Source of the DNA: an uncultured Porphyromonas sp.
GTDB lineage: Bacteria > Bacteroidota > Bacteroidia > Bacteroidales > Porphyromonadaceae
Assembly (NCBI GenBank): GCA_900546675.1
Contig: URDQ01000010.1
Coordinates: forward strand, 1-37,753
DNA: 37,753 bases
Direction of reading: 5' to 3'
The translations under genes were made by a program, and so were the position numbers. Positions 23,454-32,767 of this stretch are shown here, piece by piece (position 1 is the first letter of the stretch; every line of letters begins with the position of its first letter). The notes under the pieces are model-generated. The model was not told where the DNA came from, ran no database searches, and saw only the letters and a program-made list of their open reading frames with translations.

Positions 23454-25505
23454 TCACTCTGTCTGTGACTCGATCTGCTTGACAATATGGTTCAATATGG
23501 GTGGCATCTGGTGCATCTGTCTCTTGTTGCGCCGTAGGGCAATGCCTAGGTATAGCATCGCAGGCAGAGAGACTGGTAACAAAGGTATGCAAATCCAGAC
23601 ACATAACCTATTTTGCCAAAGAGGATTTGCAAAGGTCTTGCCTAGCATAGGTAAGTTCAGGAGCTGCGCAAAGACATACTTGTCGGGATAGTTGTGCAGC
23701 GTCTCAACAGTCTCTTCTAGCTGCTGGTAGAGTTGCTGATACGCTGTGGCAAAGTCGGGCAGGCGATCCAGTCTCAGCCCCCTACTCTGAGCATAAGTCA
23801 TACCGAGCAGTGCGTCCATCTGACTTTGTAGCTGCCCTATCTCACGTAGCACCTCCTCAGAGGTGGCGGGCTGCATAATAATCTCCTTGTACTCCAGCTG
23901 TCTTGAGTAGCTTGGGTGGAAGATGCGACGGAAGAAGACCACGTAGGCATCAGCATTGAGCGTAGCTGAGTCTCGCGAAGCCTTGTAGGTAAGGAAGGCT
24001 CCCAGCGGTAGGATCACGGCACTCGACAGCCACATACCCGCCCAGACGGGGATCTGTCCGCTATTGATCATCTTGAGACCGAAGGTGTCAATGACGTAGT
24101 AGATAATGAAGATAAGCACCGCCAAGACCATTGGCGTACCCACACCTCCCTTGCGTACGATAGCTCCCAGCGGAGCACCCACGAAGAAGAAGAGCAGACA
24201 AGCTACCGGAAAGGTAAACTTACGGTGCATCTCCTGCGCATTGACGCGGTAGTCCGAGGCGGCATCGTCATAGTAAGTGTCAGCTATCTGCACAGACGAG
24301 GAGAGACTCTCGAGCCACTCTATGGCCTGCTTGTAGCCTAGCAACTTATCCTGATCGGTCGCTCTATCCATCAGCGTGACTAGCGTATAGGGTGGTGGCG
24401 AAGCGTGACTAGACGTAGCCCCTAGCAGCTCATCACGACTCAGCCGACGAGCCGTAACTGTCGCAAAGGGACGATGCGAGAGTTGATCTTGCTTTAACCA
24501 AGTAGCAGCCTGTAGATTAGCACCTGGCATTGTCGCGCCAACCTCTGGAGAGACAGGCGGCGGTAGCTTGGTATGTATCTCAAAGAGTACGTTGCTCCCC
24601 ACCTGACGCCCCACGCTGTCTGCCACCATACGGGTACTGTCGCTGTAAACAATAAGTTCTCGGAGGTTCTTACCGACGAACTGAGACTTGAGGTAGTCAT
24701 CGCCCATCATCTCAAAGTTGGCATCAAAGGGGATGAAGATCACCTTCTCCGTAAAGTGCTCCTTGATATAGGAGGCGGGGCGCTCATCCGAAGCTTGACT
24801 GCCTGGGATCAGTGTCGTCTGACTGCTGAGCTGCTCAAAGCTCTCGCCACTCCTGAGCGACATAATGAGATAGAGCTTGCTCTCGTCCATCAGCAAGCGT
24901 CCCGTGTCGGCCAGTATGATGCGGGGCATGCGCTGCTCAGAGAGGTCATAGATCATTACATTATATAGGGTACTTGTCGCAGCATCTTTGTCTCCTACAT
25001 AGATACTATAACCATCGATCCCATTGAAAAAGATCCCCTTCGGTATCTCCAGCTCAGGACGCGCATAGCGTGCGGAGAAGAGTATCTGATAAACTCGCAC
25101 ACTAGCCTTCTGCACCCCCCTATCTAGATAGACGAAGAGCCCTAGAGCGATACAGGTCACAAGGATCACCAGAGGCTTCATAATCTTGCTCAGAGGCACT
25201 CCAGCCGACTTCATCGCCAGCAGCTCTAGTCGCTCGCCGAGGTTGCCAAAGGTCATCAGCGATGCTAGCAAGACACCTAGCGGTACAGCCGTAGGCAGTA
25301 CGTAGAGTCCGGCGTAGAAGATTACCTCTAGTAGCACCCCCACGTCCATACCCTTGCCGACCAAGTCATCGACATGCTGCCAGAGGAACTGCATCAAGAC
25401 GACAAACCAGCAGATCAGCAGGGTCATCAATAGGAGAGGCAAGAAAGACCTCACCATAAAGACGTACATGATCTTCGGCCGCAGACGCATACCTCTTACT
25501 TGCAC
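23454..25505 (-). CDS. LptF/LptG-family permease (YjgP/YjgQ)
   Basis: A 683-residue inner-membrane protein of the LptF/LptG family, the membrane part of the ABC transporter that pulls lipopolysaccharide from the inner membrane. Membrane segments are seen near 17-40, 57-86 and 110-127 and again near 425-500, with an extra hydrophobic pair close to the C-terminus (about 640-665). Between them lies a periplasmic beta-rich domain (about 140-400). The family hallmark GERLELLAMKSAGVP is at about 89-103. The C-terminal cytoplasmic helical extension is longer than in E. coli LptF (366), as in other Bacteroidota. Whether it acts as LptF or LptG cannot be told. It lies 27 nt after nusB. Confidence 0.9.
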   Translation of the reverse strand: MQVRGMRLRPKIMYVFMVRSFLPLLLMTLLICWFVVLMQFLWQHVDDLVGKGMDVGVLLEVIFYAGLYVLPTAVPLGVLLASLMTFGNLGERLELLAMKSAGVPLSKIMKPLVILVTCIALGLFVYLDRGVQKASVRVYQILFSARYARPELEIPKGIFFNGIDGYSIYVGDKDAATSTLYNVMIYDLSEQRMPRIILADTGRLLMDESKLYLIMSLRSGESFEQLSSQTTLIPGSQASDERPASYIKEHFTEKVIFIPFDANFEMMGDDYLKSQFVGKNLRELIVYSDSTRMVADSVGRQVGSNVLFEIHTKLPPPVSPEVGATMPGANLQAATWLKQDQLSHRPFATVTARRLSRDELLGATSSHASPPPYTLVTLMDRATDQDKLLGYKQAIEWLESLSSSVQIADTYYDDAASDYRVNAQEMHRKFTFPVACLLFFFVGAPLGAIVRKGGVGTPMVLAVLIFIIYYVIDTFGLKMINSGQIPVWAGMWLSSAVILPLGAFLTYKASRDSATLNADAYVVFFRRIFHPSYSRQLEYKEIIMQPATSEEVLREIGQLQSQMDALLGMTYAQSRGLRLDRLPDFATAYQQLYQQLEETVETLHNYPDKYVFAQLLNLPMLGKTFANPLWQNRLCVWICIPLLPVSLPAMLYLGIALRRNKRQMHQMPPILNHIVKQIESQTE

Positions 25506-25532
25506 GATCGTAGGATTGGGTTCGAGTAAGCT

Positions 25533-26576
25533 TTACTTGAAGAGCTTGCCCTCACTCTTTAAGTCAGTGAAGAGTCTATCTAGCACGGCATTGATAAAGG
25601 AGGCACTCTTAGAGTTGTCGTACACTTTGGCCAGTTCGATATACTCATTGATCGTCACGACGAGTGCTATATCAGGGCAGTTGAGAGCCTCCGCCACCGC
25701 CATCTCCATCAAGATCATATCGACCAAAGCGACACGATCCTGCTCCCAGTTATCTAGTCGTGGCGTCAGCATCTCATCATACTCCTCACGATGTAAGAGC
25801 GTCTCCGAGAGGAGCTGATGTGCATAGAGGCGATCCCGATCACTGTGAAACATAGGGAGCAGATCGCCAGGTAGCTCTAAGCCATCCTTAGCGCCTCGGC
25901 GCAAAGTCTTCAGCGCAAAGTCCTGTATCGTCACCACTGGCTGATTGGTAAAGGGGATGACACGATAATCGTCCGACCCCTTAAGACGCTCTACCGTCGC
26001 CTCCACCTGCTCTACAGTAGGCATCTCCTCGACCTCTAGACGCTCGCAGATAGCGGTCGCATCGGCCCAGTAGAAAGAGCTTGCCGCAAGATGCTCATTG
26101 AGCTCCACAGTGCGAAAGAGTTGCTTGAGGATATTGCTCCAGTAGTCACACTGCTCCTGCATAGAGAGTGTAGAGACATCTTCAGGCAGCGCACTATACG
26201 AGGGGTCTTCCTCGACCATCGTGTAGAGTGTGCGAAGCAACTGCTCGTCTAGCTCCCAGCGCTTCTGCAGCTCGTCGAGCGGATTCTGTATCTCCGTACA
26301 GCGAGCGATCTCCTTGACAAGGGTCATATCGGAGAGCCTACGAGGAGTCACCTCGTCCGATGACTTGAGGAAGCGTCGCTCACGTATCTCTAGTAGCTCC
26401 CTCTGATAAGCTGCGAGCGCACGTATCAGATCTAATAAATAGTAATAGAGGTAGTAGGTGTGACGTAGGGAGGTCGTGAGCGACTGGTCCGCAAGTGCCA
26501 CATCTAGACGACCGCTAGAGATAGACTGGTAAAGTTGCTGAAAGACGCGGATGCGTACGATAGACCGATTGATCAT
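25533..26576 (-). CDS. nusB: Transcription antitermination factor NusB
   Basis: A 347-residue protein. The C-terminal 130 or so residues fit the helical NusB domain (DFALKTLRRG, then DRDRLYAHQLLSETLLH and VALVDMILMEMAVAEALNCP, ending VYDNSKSASFINAVLDRL). This domain binds boxA RNA with NusE/S10 in rRNA antitermination. The N-terminal 200 residues, starting MINRSIVRIRVFQQLYQ, are a helical extension usual in Bacteroidota NusB but absent from the 139-residue E. coli protein. It is the first gene of a four-gene unit (nusB, lptF/G, ribBA, DUF6263) behind a -7 element at 26705-26712. Confidence 0.92.
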   Translation of the reverse strand: MINRSIVRIRVFQQLYQSISSGRLDVALADQSLTTSLRHTYYLYYYLLDLIRALAAYQRELLEIRERRFLKSSDEVTPRRLSDMTLVKEIARCTEIQNPLDELQKRWELDEQLLRTLYTMVEEDPSYSALPEDVSTLSMQEQCDYWSNILKQLFRTVELNEHLAASSFYWADATAICERLEVEEMPTVEQVEATVERLKGSDDYRVIPFTNQPVVTIQDFALKTLRRGAKDGLELPGDLLPMFHSDRDRLYAHQLLSETLLHREEYDEMLTPRLDNWEQDRVALVDMILMEMAVAEALNCPDIALVVTINEYIELAKVYDNSKSASFINAVLDRLFTDLKSEGKLFK

Positions 26577-26704
26577 ATCACTCTATGGAATAGATGAATA
26601 TAGTAGGAGCAAATAGTTCACGAGAAGGGCACTACCCTTCCCAATCTGTAGTCTGCGGAAGCCAAATTAAGGGGTTCGCCTTAGTGACCACCATAGATTC
26701 GCCA

Positions 26705-26712
26705 CAAAGGTA
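26705..26712 (-). promoter_or_regulatory. -7 element upstream of nusB
   Basis: TACCTTTG on the - strand. A start near 26698 leaves a leader of about 120 nt. No well-placed TTG was found near -33. It abuts the terminator of the preceding unit (26714-26747). Confidence 0.5.
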
Positions 26713-26713
26713 C

Positions 26714-26747
26714 AAAAAAGGTCTCGGAGAGGATCACCCCAGACACC
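26714..26747 (-). terminator. Terminator of the rseP-mutS2-HhH unit
   Basis: On the - strand 26747-26737 pairs with 26730-26720 (11 positions, two mismatches, two G-U pairs, 6-nt loop), followed directly by six T residues (26719-26714). It lies 9 nt after the stop of the helix-hairpin-helix gene. Confidence 0.55.
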
Positions 26748-26755
26748 TCAAAACC

Positions 26756-28768
26756 TTAGAAGCGGTAGGCGAGGTAGCTGTCGGCGCGCCAGCGAGGCAC
26801 GCCGTCGTCTAGGTTGCGATCGTAACGCACGGAGGCTGAGAGTGTCCAGTGCGGTGCTAGCTGCCACTGCAGGAGCAGTGCTGTGGCTATGCCTTGACCC
26901 GTGGCACTGTATAGTCCGAAGGCATAGCGAGTGGTGGGTAGGTAAGCGTAGCTTGCGACCCGTACGTGATCGGCATGGTAGTAATGACCCGAGAGCGCTA
27001 TGCTCAGCGGACAGCGCACACCCATACGATAGCGCCCCACGAACGTGAGCGACCTACCCCATTGCGCTTCGTCTTGCCCCTCAAGGCGACGCTGCTGTAT
27101 GGTGCCGACAAGCTGCAGGGAGATGGGCTCCAAGCTATAACGTAACGTACTGCTGAGTCGCCAGCGTAGAGCCTCTTCATTGGAGCGTCCCAGCTGTCCG
27201 TACCAGAGTTGCTCGAGCTGACTGTTGTAGCGGGTGGTGAGGTAGAGACTTGTCAGGAGTCCACGACTACGCTCTAGCTTGCGGTAGCGCGGCTCGAGGC
27301 TTTCGTATAGCTCCAGCATAGCACGCAGGGTGGAGTGCTTCAGCAGGCGCGTGGTGCCGTAGAGACGTAGTCCCATATCGTTGCCCAGACGGGCATAGTG
27401 GCTTTCGCTGCGACCATAATAAGAAGTGAAGCGGGGAGAGATATAATATAGTGTCACGCCAAGGTCTCGCTGCCGAGGGGTGTGGTAGCGCAGGTGCTGT
27501 ATGAAGCCCATATGCTCTAGCCGCTCAGTAGCTAGCTCGCCCTGCAGCTCCAAGCGATGCGACTGGCTCTGCCACTGGTAGGCAAGCGATGTGAGCCAAT
27601 GCGACTGCAGCGGGGTGTCGCTCTCCAGAGCTTTGTAACCAGGCATAAAAGCTAAGTCATACCCCATCCAGTCGGCATAGAGCATTTGTAGCGAAAGCAG
27701 AGCTCGTGGCATCGTGTAAGCAAGTTGCGCCCCCACCGTCTGCATCGGGATAGCTGCACGCTGGGCTCGTCGCTCGGGCGTGTCGTAGCGCATATTGGGT
27801 CTGATAGACTCGATCAAGCCTTGTCGCTCATCGATCGAGCCATCGAGCCGACTATATGAGTAGAAAGCGGAGTAACGCCATGCGCCCCAATGCCCTTCAC
27901 TCGCAATGCCCCGCAAGGTACGCTCACGCATCGCACTGAGCGAAGGCGAGAGCATCGACTTAGGACGAGCGAGCTGTGGCAGCGCACTAGCACTCGCCCA
28001 AACGGATCGAGCTACGAGGAGACCTGCGCCCCACCCCACCTTAAAGTGTCCGACTACCACCTTGTCAAGGTAAGCCAGACGAGGCTCATACATAGCGAAG
28101 TAACGCCAGGTGCCATCTTTCACCAGTTCCTGTGGGTATCTCTGATACTGAGTTGCGACTTGCCACTGCCCTTTCTGCCTGAGCGATATAGCTGAGCGCA
28201 ACTTAAGCGGATCGTACCACGCATCAGAGAATGCTTCTGAACTTTTGTGGTAACTCATCGCTACGTAAGCTTCGCCAGTGAGTGGCGCCTTGGGCTTTGC
28301 GTAAGGCTCCCCAGCGAAAGGGTGCACCGTCACATAGGGTGCCACACGAGCTATCGTCTCACGATCCCATCCCGTGACCCACTTGAGGTCATAAACAGAC
28401 TGCAGCTCGCCTCCGCACTCATCACGGTAGCGTCTGAGCTGATAGATCTGGTAACTGGTGAGAAAGGGGAAACGCTCCTGCAGCTCCTGCTGGGTGGCAC
28501 GGTTCAGGTCGAGTAGCTCCTTTGTCTCTTGCCTCTCTGGCTTTTGTGGAAATAGCTCGAGCAAGTCATCCTCCTCTAGCTCGGCGAGATCGACACTCGG
28601 CAAGCGCTCCACGAGCCACTCGAGGGGCAGCTCGCCCGTTACGAGCGAGTCCGTTTGCGCCCACCCCGTTAGCGGTAAGAGGAGCAAGAAAGCTAAATAG
28701 AGAAGCCCCCTACCCCTGCAGATGAACGATCGTAATGCCTGCACCGCCAAACCGCACATCTTCATCAT
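26756..28768 (-). CDS. Exported helix-hairpin-helix protein with a beta-barrel-like C-terminus
   Basis: A 670-residue protein. The signal peptide's hydrophobic core is at about 21-36 (LLYLAFLLLLPLTGWAQ), preceded by a short basic region. Residues of about 86-146 hold ComEA-type helix-hairpin-helix repeats (LLDLNRATQQELQERFPFLT and KWVTGWDRETIARVAPYV). The other 500 residues are Tyr/Arg-rich amphipathic beta strands ending in YLAYRF, as expected for an outer-membrane barrel with a terminal aromatic. Similar proteins are common in Bacteroidota, but their job is unknown to me; DNA handling at the envelope would be a guess. The start codon lies 59 nt inside the end of mutS2. Alternative ATGs at 28765 and 28759 also overlap. 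Confidence 0.75.
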   Translation of the reverse strand: MMKMCGLAVQALRSFICRGRGLLYLAFLLLLPLTGWAQTDSLVTGELPLEWLVERLPSVDLAELEEDDLLELFPQKPERQETKELLDLNRATQQELQERFPFLTSYQIYQLRRYRDECGGELQSVYDLKWVTGWDRETIARVAPYVTVHPFAGEPYAKPKAPLTGEAYVAMSYHKSSEAFSDAWYDPLKLRSAISLRQKGQWQVATQYQRYPQELVKDGTWRYFAMYEPRLAYLDKVVVGHFKVGWGAGLLVARSVWASASALPQLARPKSMLSPSLSAMRERTLRGIASEGHWGAWRYSAFYSYSRLDGSIDERQGLIESIRPNMRYDTPERRAQRAAIPMQTVGAQLAYTMPRALLSLQMLYADWMGYDLAFMPGYKALESDTPLQSHWLTSLAYQWQSQSHRLELQGELATERLEHMGFIQHLRYHTPRQRDLGVTLYYISPRFTSYYGRSESHYARLGNDMGLRLYGTTRLLKHSTLRAMLELYESLEPRYRKLERSRGLLTSLYLTTRYNSQLEQLWYGQLGRSNEEALRWRLSSTLRYSLEPISLQLVGTIQQRRLEGQDEAQWGRSLTFVGRYRMGVRCPLSIALSGHYYHADHVRVASYAYLPTTRYAFGLYSATGQGIATALLLQWQLAPHWTLSASVRYDRNLDDGVPRWRADSYLAYRF

Positions 28769-31259
28769 GATAGTGGCTCACCCCAGGGTAATGGTCGAGC
28801 AGTTCGCGGATAGAGACCCGTAGCGCACCCGTCCCCGTGCCGTGCAGTATCTCCACACGATTGAAGCCTAGACTGATCGCATCGTCGAGGAAGTACTGAA
28901 CCGCTTGGATCGCCTCAGCGGCTCGCATACCCCGCACGTCGAGTCGATCGGAGAAGTCCAGCCGACGCTCGTGCAGATGCTCCACCACATTGGTCGTACG
29001 AGCTGGTTGCGAAGTAGCCTGCGCCTGCTCCTCCTTACGCTCACTGCCGAGCCGTACGATCTCATTAGGCTTGCAGGTGATACGTATACGACCATTCACC
29101 ACCACCGTGGCACTATTGGTCGAGAGTTCAGAGAGGACACCCACCACATTCATCGTCGTGACCCGCACCTCGTCACCCTCCTTGGGAGGCTTCGGCACAG
29201 AGAGCTTGACTGGCGACTGACTTTGCGCACCACGCTCTGAAGCGCCACCCTGCTTGCGCTTGCGTTCCTTACGCTCTTTGCGACGCTTGAGTCGCTCCAA
29301 TTCACGCTCCACACTGCCCGACTGCTCTATCGTCTCAGCCTGCGCCAACTGCTCACCATAGGCACTAAGCGCTTGGCGAGCCTCCTTCGTCTGCTGCCGC
29401 TCCGCTTGGCTCTCCTTGATCTCACGGATCGTGCGCTCGATCTGAGCACGGCTCTGGTCTAGTAGATCGGCCGCTTCTTGCTGTGCCTGCGTCAAGAGGT
29501 CCTGACGCTGCTCCTTGAGCTTCGACAGACGCGCCTCGTAGTCTGCAAGAAGACGCTCGAGCTTCTGCTCACGATGCTCTATCTCGGTGCGCTTGCGCTG
29601 CCAGTACTGCTTGTCACGTACGATGTCCTGCACGTAACGCTCGCTCTGGATCACCTCCTCGCCGACCAGCTCGGTGGCGTACTCTAGCACTTGGCGTGGT
29701 AATCCTTGCTGACGTGCTATCTCAAGGGCAAAGGAGCTACCTGGCTGACCGATGGAAAGTTCATAGAGCGGCTTCATCTCCTTCTGGTCATAGAGCATAG
29801 CACCATTGACGATGCCCTTGTGCGTAGTCGCATACTCCTTGAGATTGCGGTAGTGCGTCGTGATGACGCCCCACGCCCGCTGCTCATTAAAAAGTGCCAA
29901 AAGTCCCTCCGCAATGGCACCACCTAGCTCTGGTTCCGTGCCAGCTCCAAACTCATCGATCAGAAGCAAACTATTAGCTCCACAAGCAGCCGACATGGCC
30001 CGCATATGCTTCAAATGTGAGGAGTAGGTACTCAGATCGTCCTCCATAGACTGGTTGTCGCCGATCTCTATCGCTAGGTGCTTGAAGACGCCCGCCACCG
30101 AGTCGGGGTGTACGGGGATCGGGATGCCACTCTGGAGCATATACTGAAGGAGTCCGACCGTCTTGAGACAGACCGACTTACCGCCAGCATTAGGACCCGA
30201 GATGACGAGGATACGTTCGTTGGGATAGCGTAGTAAGATGTCTTGCGGCACGACACTCTTGCCCTCTTGGCTAAGGGTGTGCTGGAGTATCGGGTTGACC
30301 GCTTGGTACCACTGAATGGTTGGCTTGTTGCGCACCTCAGGGATAGAGCAGTGCATCTCATCGGCAAAGCGTGCTATCGCACAGACCGCATCGATGCGCC
30401 CCATAGAGAGGTAAAGTTGGGACAACGTCTCACGACGCTCCCGAATAGGTGCCGTAAGCTGCCGCAAGATCTCGATCACCTCACGATGCTCCTCGCTTTC
30501 CAGTTCACGGATACGGTTGTTTGCCTCGACTACCTCGAGAGGCTCTATGTATAATGTCTTTCCCGTGGCACTCTCATCGTGAACGATACCTGGTATCTGA
30601 CGCTTGTGCATAGCGGTCACAGGCAGTACGGGACGCCCCGAGCGCATCGTTGCCTGCGCATCTTCCTCGACATAGCCAGCCGCCTGCGCTGCCGTGAGCA
30701 ACCCTCGCATCAACTTCGCAATAGCACGTTCCTCACGCTGTAGAGCGAGGCGTAGCTCGGCAAGCCGTGGCGAAGCGTTGTCCACGAGTCGTCCGTGCGG
30801 GTCGAGCTTGCGCAAGATCGTTTGCGCTATCTCCTGCAGACCCTCACTACCCACCACAAGGCGAGACAGACTGGGATAGAGCGGTGAGACGTCACCCGCC
30901 CCATTGTCCTGCACTTTGGTCAGGAGCCTCGACCACGCCTCATAGCTTACGATCGCCTGAGCCACCTGCGCTAGCTCCTCCTCTGTCAGGTAGCTACCCT
31001 CAGCACGTAGCGTGCCGAGCGTAGTCCGCAGGTCAGCAACACGTCGTGTGGGTAGCTCCATCGAGACGCTCAGCAAGTGTCTCATCTCCCGCACACGCTC
31101 CAGGCGGTGGCGGATAGCGTCAGGACGAGTCGAGGCAGTCAACGCACCCACCATCTCCCGCCCCATAGAGCTGTGACACTCCGAGGCGATTAGATCTAGC
31201 AGGTCGTAGTAGCCTACTTTGTCGAAATAGTCCGAGGGATAGGTTATATCGCTAGGCAT
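28710..31259 (-). CDS. mutS2: MutS2-family ATPase/endonuclease
   Basis: An 849-residue MutS2 protein. The N-terminal half is the MutS-like clamp. The ATPase domain has Walker A GPNAGGKSV at about residue 354 and later DEFGAGTEP. A coiled-coil region follows, rich in Arg, Gln and Glu (TEIEHREQKLERL). The C-terminal 80 residues are the Smr nuclease domain (LDVRGMRAAEAI, EILHGTGTGALR). MutS2 suppresses recombination and in some bacteria rescues collided ribosomes. The start at 31259 (MPSDITYPSDYFDK) lies 4 nt beyond the rseP stop; an in-frame ATG at 31298 would overlap rseP and lacks family similarity. The end overlaps the next gene by 59 nt. Confidence 0.94.
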   Translation of the reverse strand: MPSDITYPSDYFDKVGYYDLLDLIASECHSSMGREMVGALTASTRPDAIRHRLERVREMRHLLSVSMELPTRRVADLRTTLGTLRAEGSYLTEEELAQVAQAIVSYEAWSRLLTKVQDNGAGDVSPLYPSLSRLVVGSEGLQEIAQTILRKLDPHGRLVDNASPRLAELRLALQREERAIAKLMRGLLTAAQAAGYVEEDAQATMRSGRPVLPVTAMHKRQIPGIVHDESATGKTLYIEPLEVVEANNRIRELESEEHREVIEILRQLTAPIRERRETLSQLYLSMGRIDAVCAIARFADEMHCSIPEVRNKPTIQWYQAVNPILQHTLSQEGKSVVPQDILLRYPNERILVISGPNAGGKSVCLKTVGLLQYMLQSGIPIPVHPDSVAGVFKHLAIEIGDNQSMEDDLSTYSSHLKHMRAMSAACGANSLLLIDEFGAGTEPELGGAIAEGLLALFNEQRAWGVITTHYRNLKEYATTHKGIVNGAMLYDQKEMKPLYELSIGQPGSSFALEIARQQGLPRQVLEYATELVGEEVIQSERYVQDIVRDKQYWQRKRTEIEHREQKLERLLADYEARLSKLKEQRQDLLTQAQQEAADLLDQSRAQIERTIREIKESQAERQQTKEARQALSAYGEQLAQAETIEQSGSVERELERLKRRKERKERKRKQGGASERGAQSQSPVKLSVPKPPKEGDEVRVTTMNVVGVLSELSTNSATVVVNGRIRITCKPNEIVRLGSERKEEQAQATSQPARTTNVVEHLHERRLDFSDRLDVRGMRAAEAIQAVQYFLDDAISLGFNRVEILHGTGTGALRVSIRELLDHYPGVSHYHDEDVRFGGAGITIVHLQG

Positions 31260-31263
31260 CGTA

Positions 31264-32604
31264 TCAGAAGAGCTTGAAAAGGTCATTGGCATTAGCATAG
31301 ATCACCAGAGCTATCAGGATCAGCATCCCCACCATCTGCGCACGTATCAGCACTTCGTCTTTTACCTTGCGCCCAGTGATCATCTCCCAGAGGACGAAGA
31401 GCAGGTGTCCCCCGTCCAGTCCTGGTATAGGGATGATATTCATAAAGGCAAAGATGATCGAGAGGAGAGCGCATATTTGCCAGAAGGTAAACCAGTCCCA
31501 ATGTGCGGGGAAAAGCTTACCCATCGAGACCAAGCCCCCTAATGAAGAGGCCCCCTCTGGCGTGAAGACATACTTCATATCCTGCGCATAACCCGAGAGC
31601 GTGCCAATACCCTTATGCCACCCCACGACAAAGCTCTGTGGCAGCGAGTAGTGCACCTGCTGCACCTCGTAAATACCTTGCAGCGGACGGAGCATTACCC
31701 CGACTAGACCTGTCGTATCGGGACGTATCGCTAGCTGCACCGTATCTTCGCCACGGAGCCACTCGGAGCTAATCCACTCACCCGCATGAGTGTAAAAGTA
31801 GCGACGCCCACTTGCCAAGTGAGGCATCGGAATACTATCCAATGCAAGCAACTTGTCGCCACGCAGCACGCCCGCCTCGGCAGCCGCACTACCAGCCACG
31901 ACACTGTCCGCAATAAAGGGTACCTGCATCGTCATCAGCCCCTCATTGCCCCGCAAGATACGCTGCATCATATCGTCTGGGATCGCTATATCGATCAGCT
32001 CGCCATCACGCTGCACGGTCACCACCTTCGCCTCGATCACCCCCCGCATGAAGTCAGGACGCAGTATATCCCGCTCCTTGCCATCGATAGACCATATAAT
32101 GTCTCCATCGTGGAAGCCCACCTCCTGAGCCGCTGGACTGAAGACCATCCCCGCTGTGACCGACCGTGAAGACATCTCCACATCGCCCCAGTGGTACGAT
32201 ATGCCCGCATAGATCAGGAGCGCTAGGACAAAGTTAAAGAGCACCCCACCGATTAAAATGAAAAAGCGTTGCCATGCTGGTTTACTGCGAAACTCATCGC
32301 CACGCATCGGCTCCTTAACCTGCTCCGTGTCGAGGCTCTCGTCGATCATGCCGTGGATCTTGCAGTACCCCCCGAGGGGGAGCCAGCCGATACCATACTC
32401 CGTATCGCTACCCTTAGGACGATAGCGCCAGAGTGCCTTACCCTTGACATCAAAGAAGAGGTAAAACTTATCCACCCGCACGCCAAAGAGTCGCGCGAAG
32501 AGAAAGTGCCCCAGCTCATGTATAAAGACCAAGAGACTCAGCGCTAGGAGCAACTGCCCGATCCGCATCAGAGTACTCATAAGTGCCACTGTATCTATAC
32601 CCAT
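31264..32604 (-). CDS. rseP: Site-2 membrane metalloprotease RseP family
   Basis: A 446-residue integral membrane zinc protease. The HExxH motif is HELGH (29-33) in the first membrane helix. The LDG motif is GLDGGH (395-400, Asp397) in a late helix. Between them are PDZ-like segments (about 115-200 and 210-290) and two membrane helices. Enzymes of this family cut anti-sigma factors and remnant signal peptides inside the membrane. ATGs at 32604 and 32580 are both usable. A -7 element at 32632-32639 is appropriately close upstream. It heads the rseP-mutS2-HhH unit. Confidence 0.94.
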   Translation of the reverse strand: MGIDTVALMSTLMRIGQLLLALSLLVFIHELGHFLFARLFGVRVDKFYLFFDVKGKALWRYRPKGSDTEYGIGWLPLGGYCKIHGMIDESLDTEQVKEPMRGDEFRSKPAWQRFFILIGGVLFNFVLALLIYAGISYHWGDVEMSSRSVTAGMVFSPAAQEVGFHDGDIIWSIDGKERDILRPDFMRGVIEAKVVTVQRDGELIDIAIPDDMMQRILRGNEGLMTMQVPFIADSVVAGSAAAEAGVLRGDKLLALDSIPMPHLASGRRYFYTHAGEWISSEWLRGEDTVQLAIRPDTTGLVGVMLRPLQGIYEVQQVHYSLPQSFVVGWHKGIGTLSGYAQDMKYVFTPEGASSLGGLVSMGKLFPAHWDWFTFWQICALLSIIFAFMNIIPIPGLDGGHLLFVLWEMITGRKVKDEVLIRAQMVGMLILIALVIYANANDLFKLF

Positions 32605-32631
32605 CTAGTTTGTCGTAATTATAGCTAGCCA

Positions 32632-32639
32632 CAAAGGTA
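32632..32639 (-). promoter_or_regulatory. -7 element upstream of rseP
   Basis: TACCTTTG on the - strand, 28 nt before the rseP ATG. Transcription would start near 32625. No strong TTG was found near -33. Its first base (32639) is 136 bp from the nearest CCACGTG palindrome of the adjacent repeat unit. Confidence 0.5.
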
Positions 32640-32767
32640 CAATAATATTAGAGGCTAACCCTAGGTCTAGTGGACACTCTATACTGTAAGTCAACCATAG
32701 CTAATTCTCACTTCGAGATGCTAGGGGAGGTCTAGACTATCCTATTTTAGGCAAACGAGATTATAAA

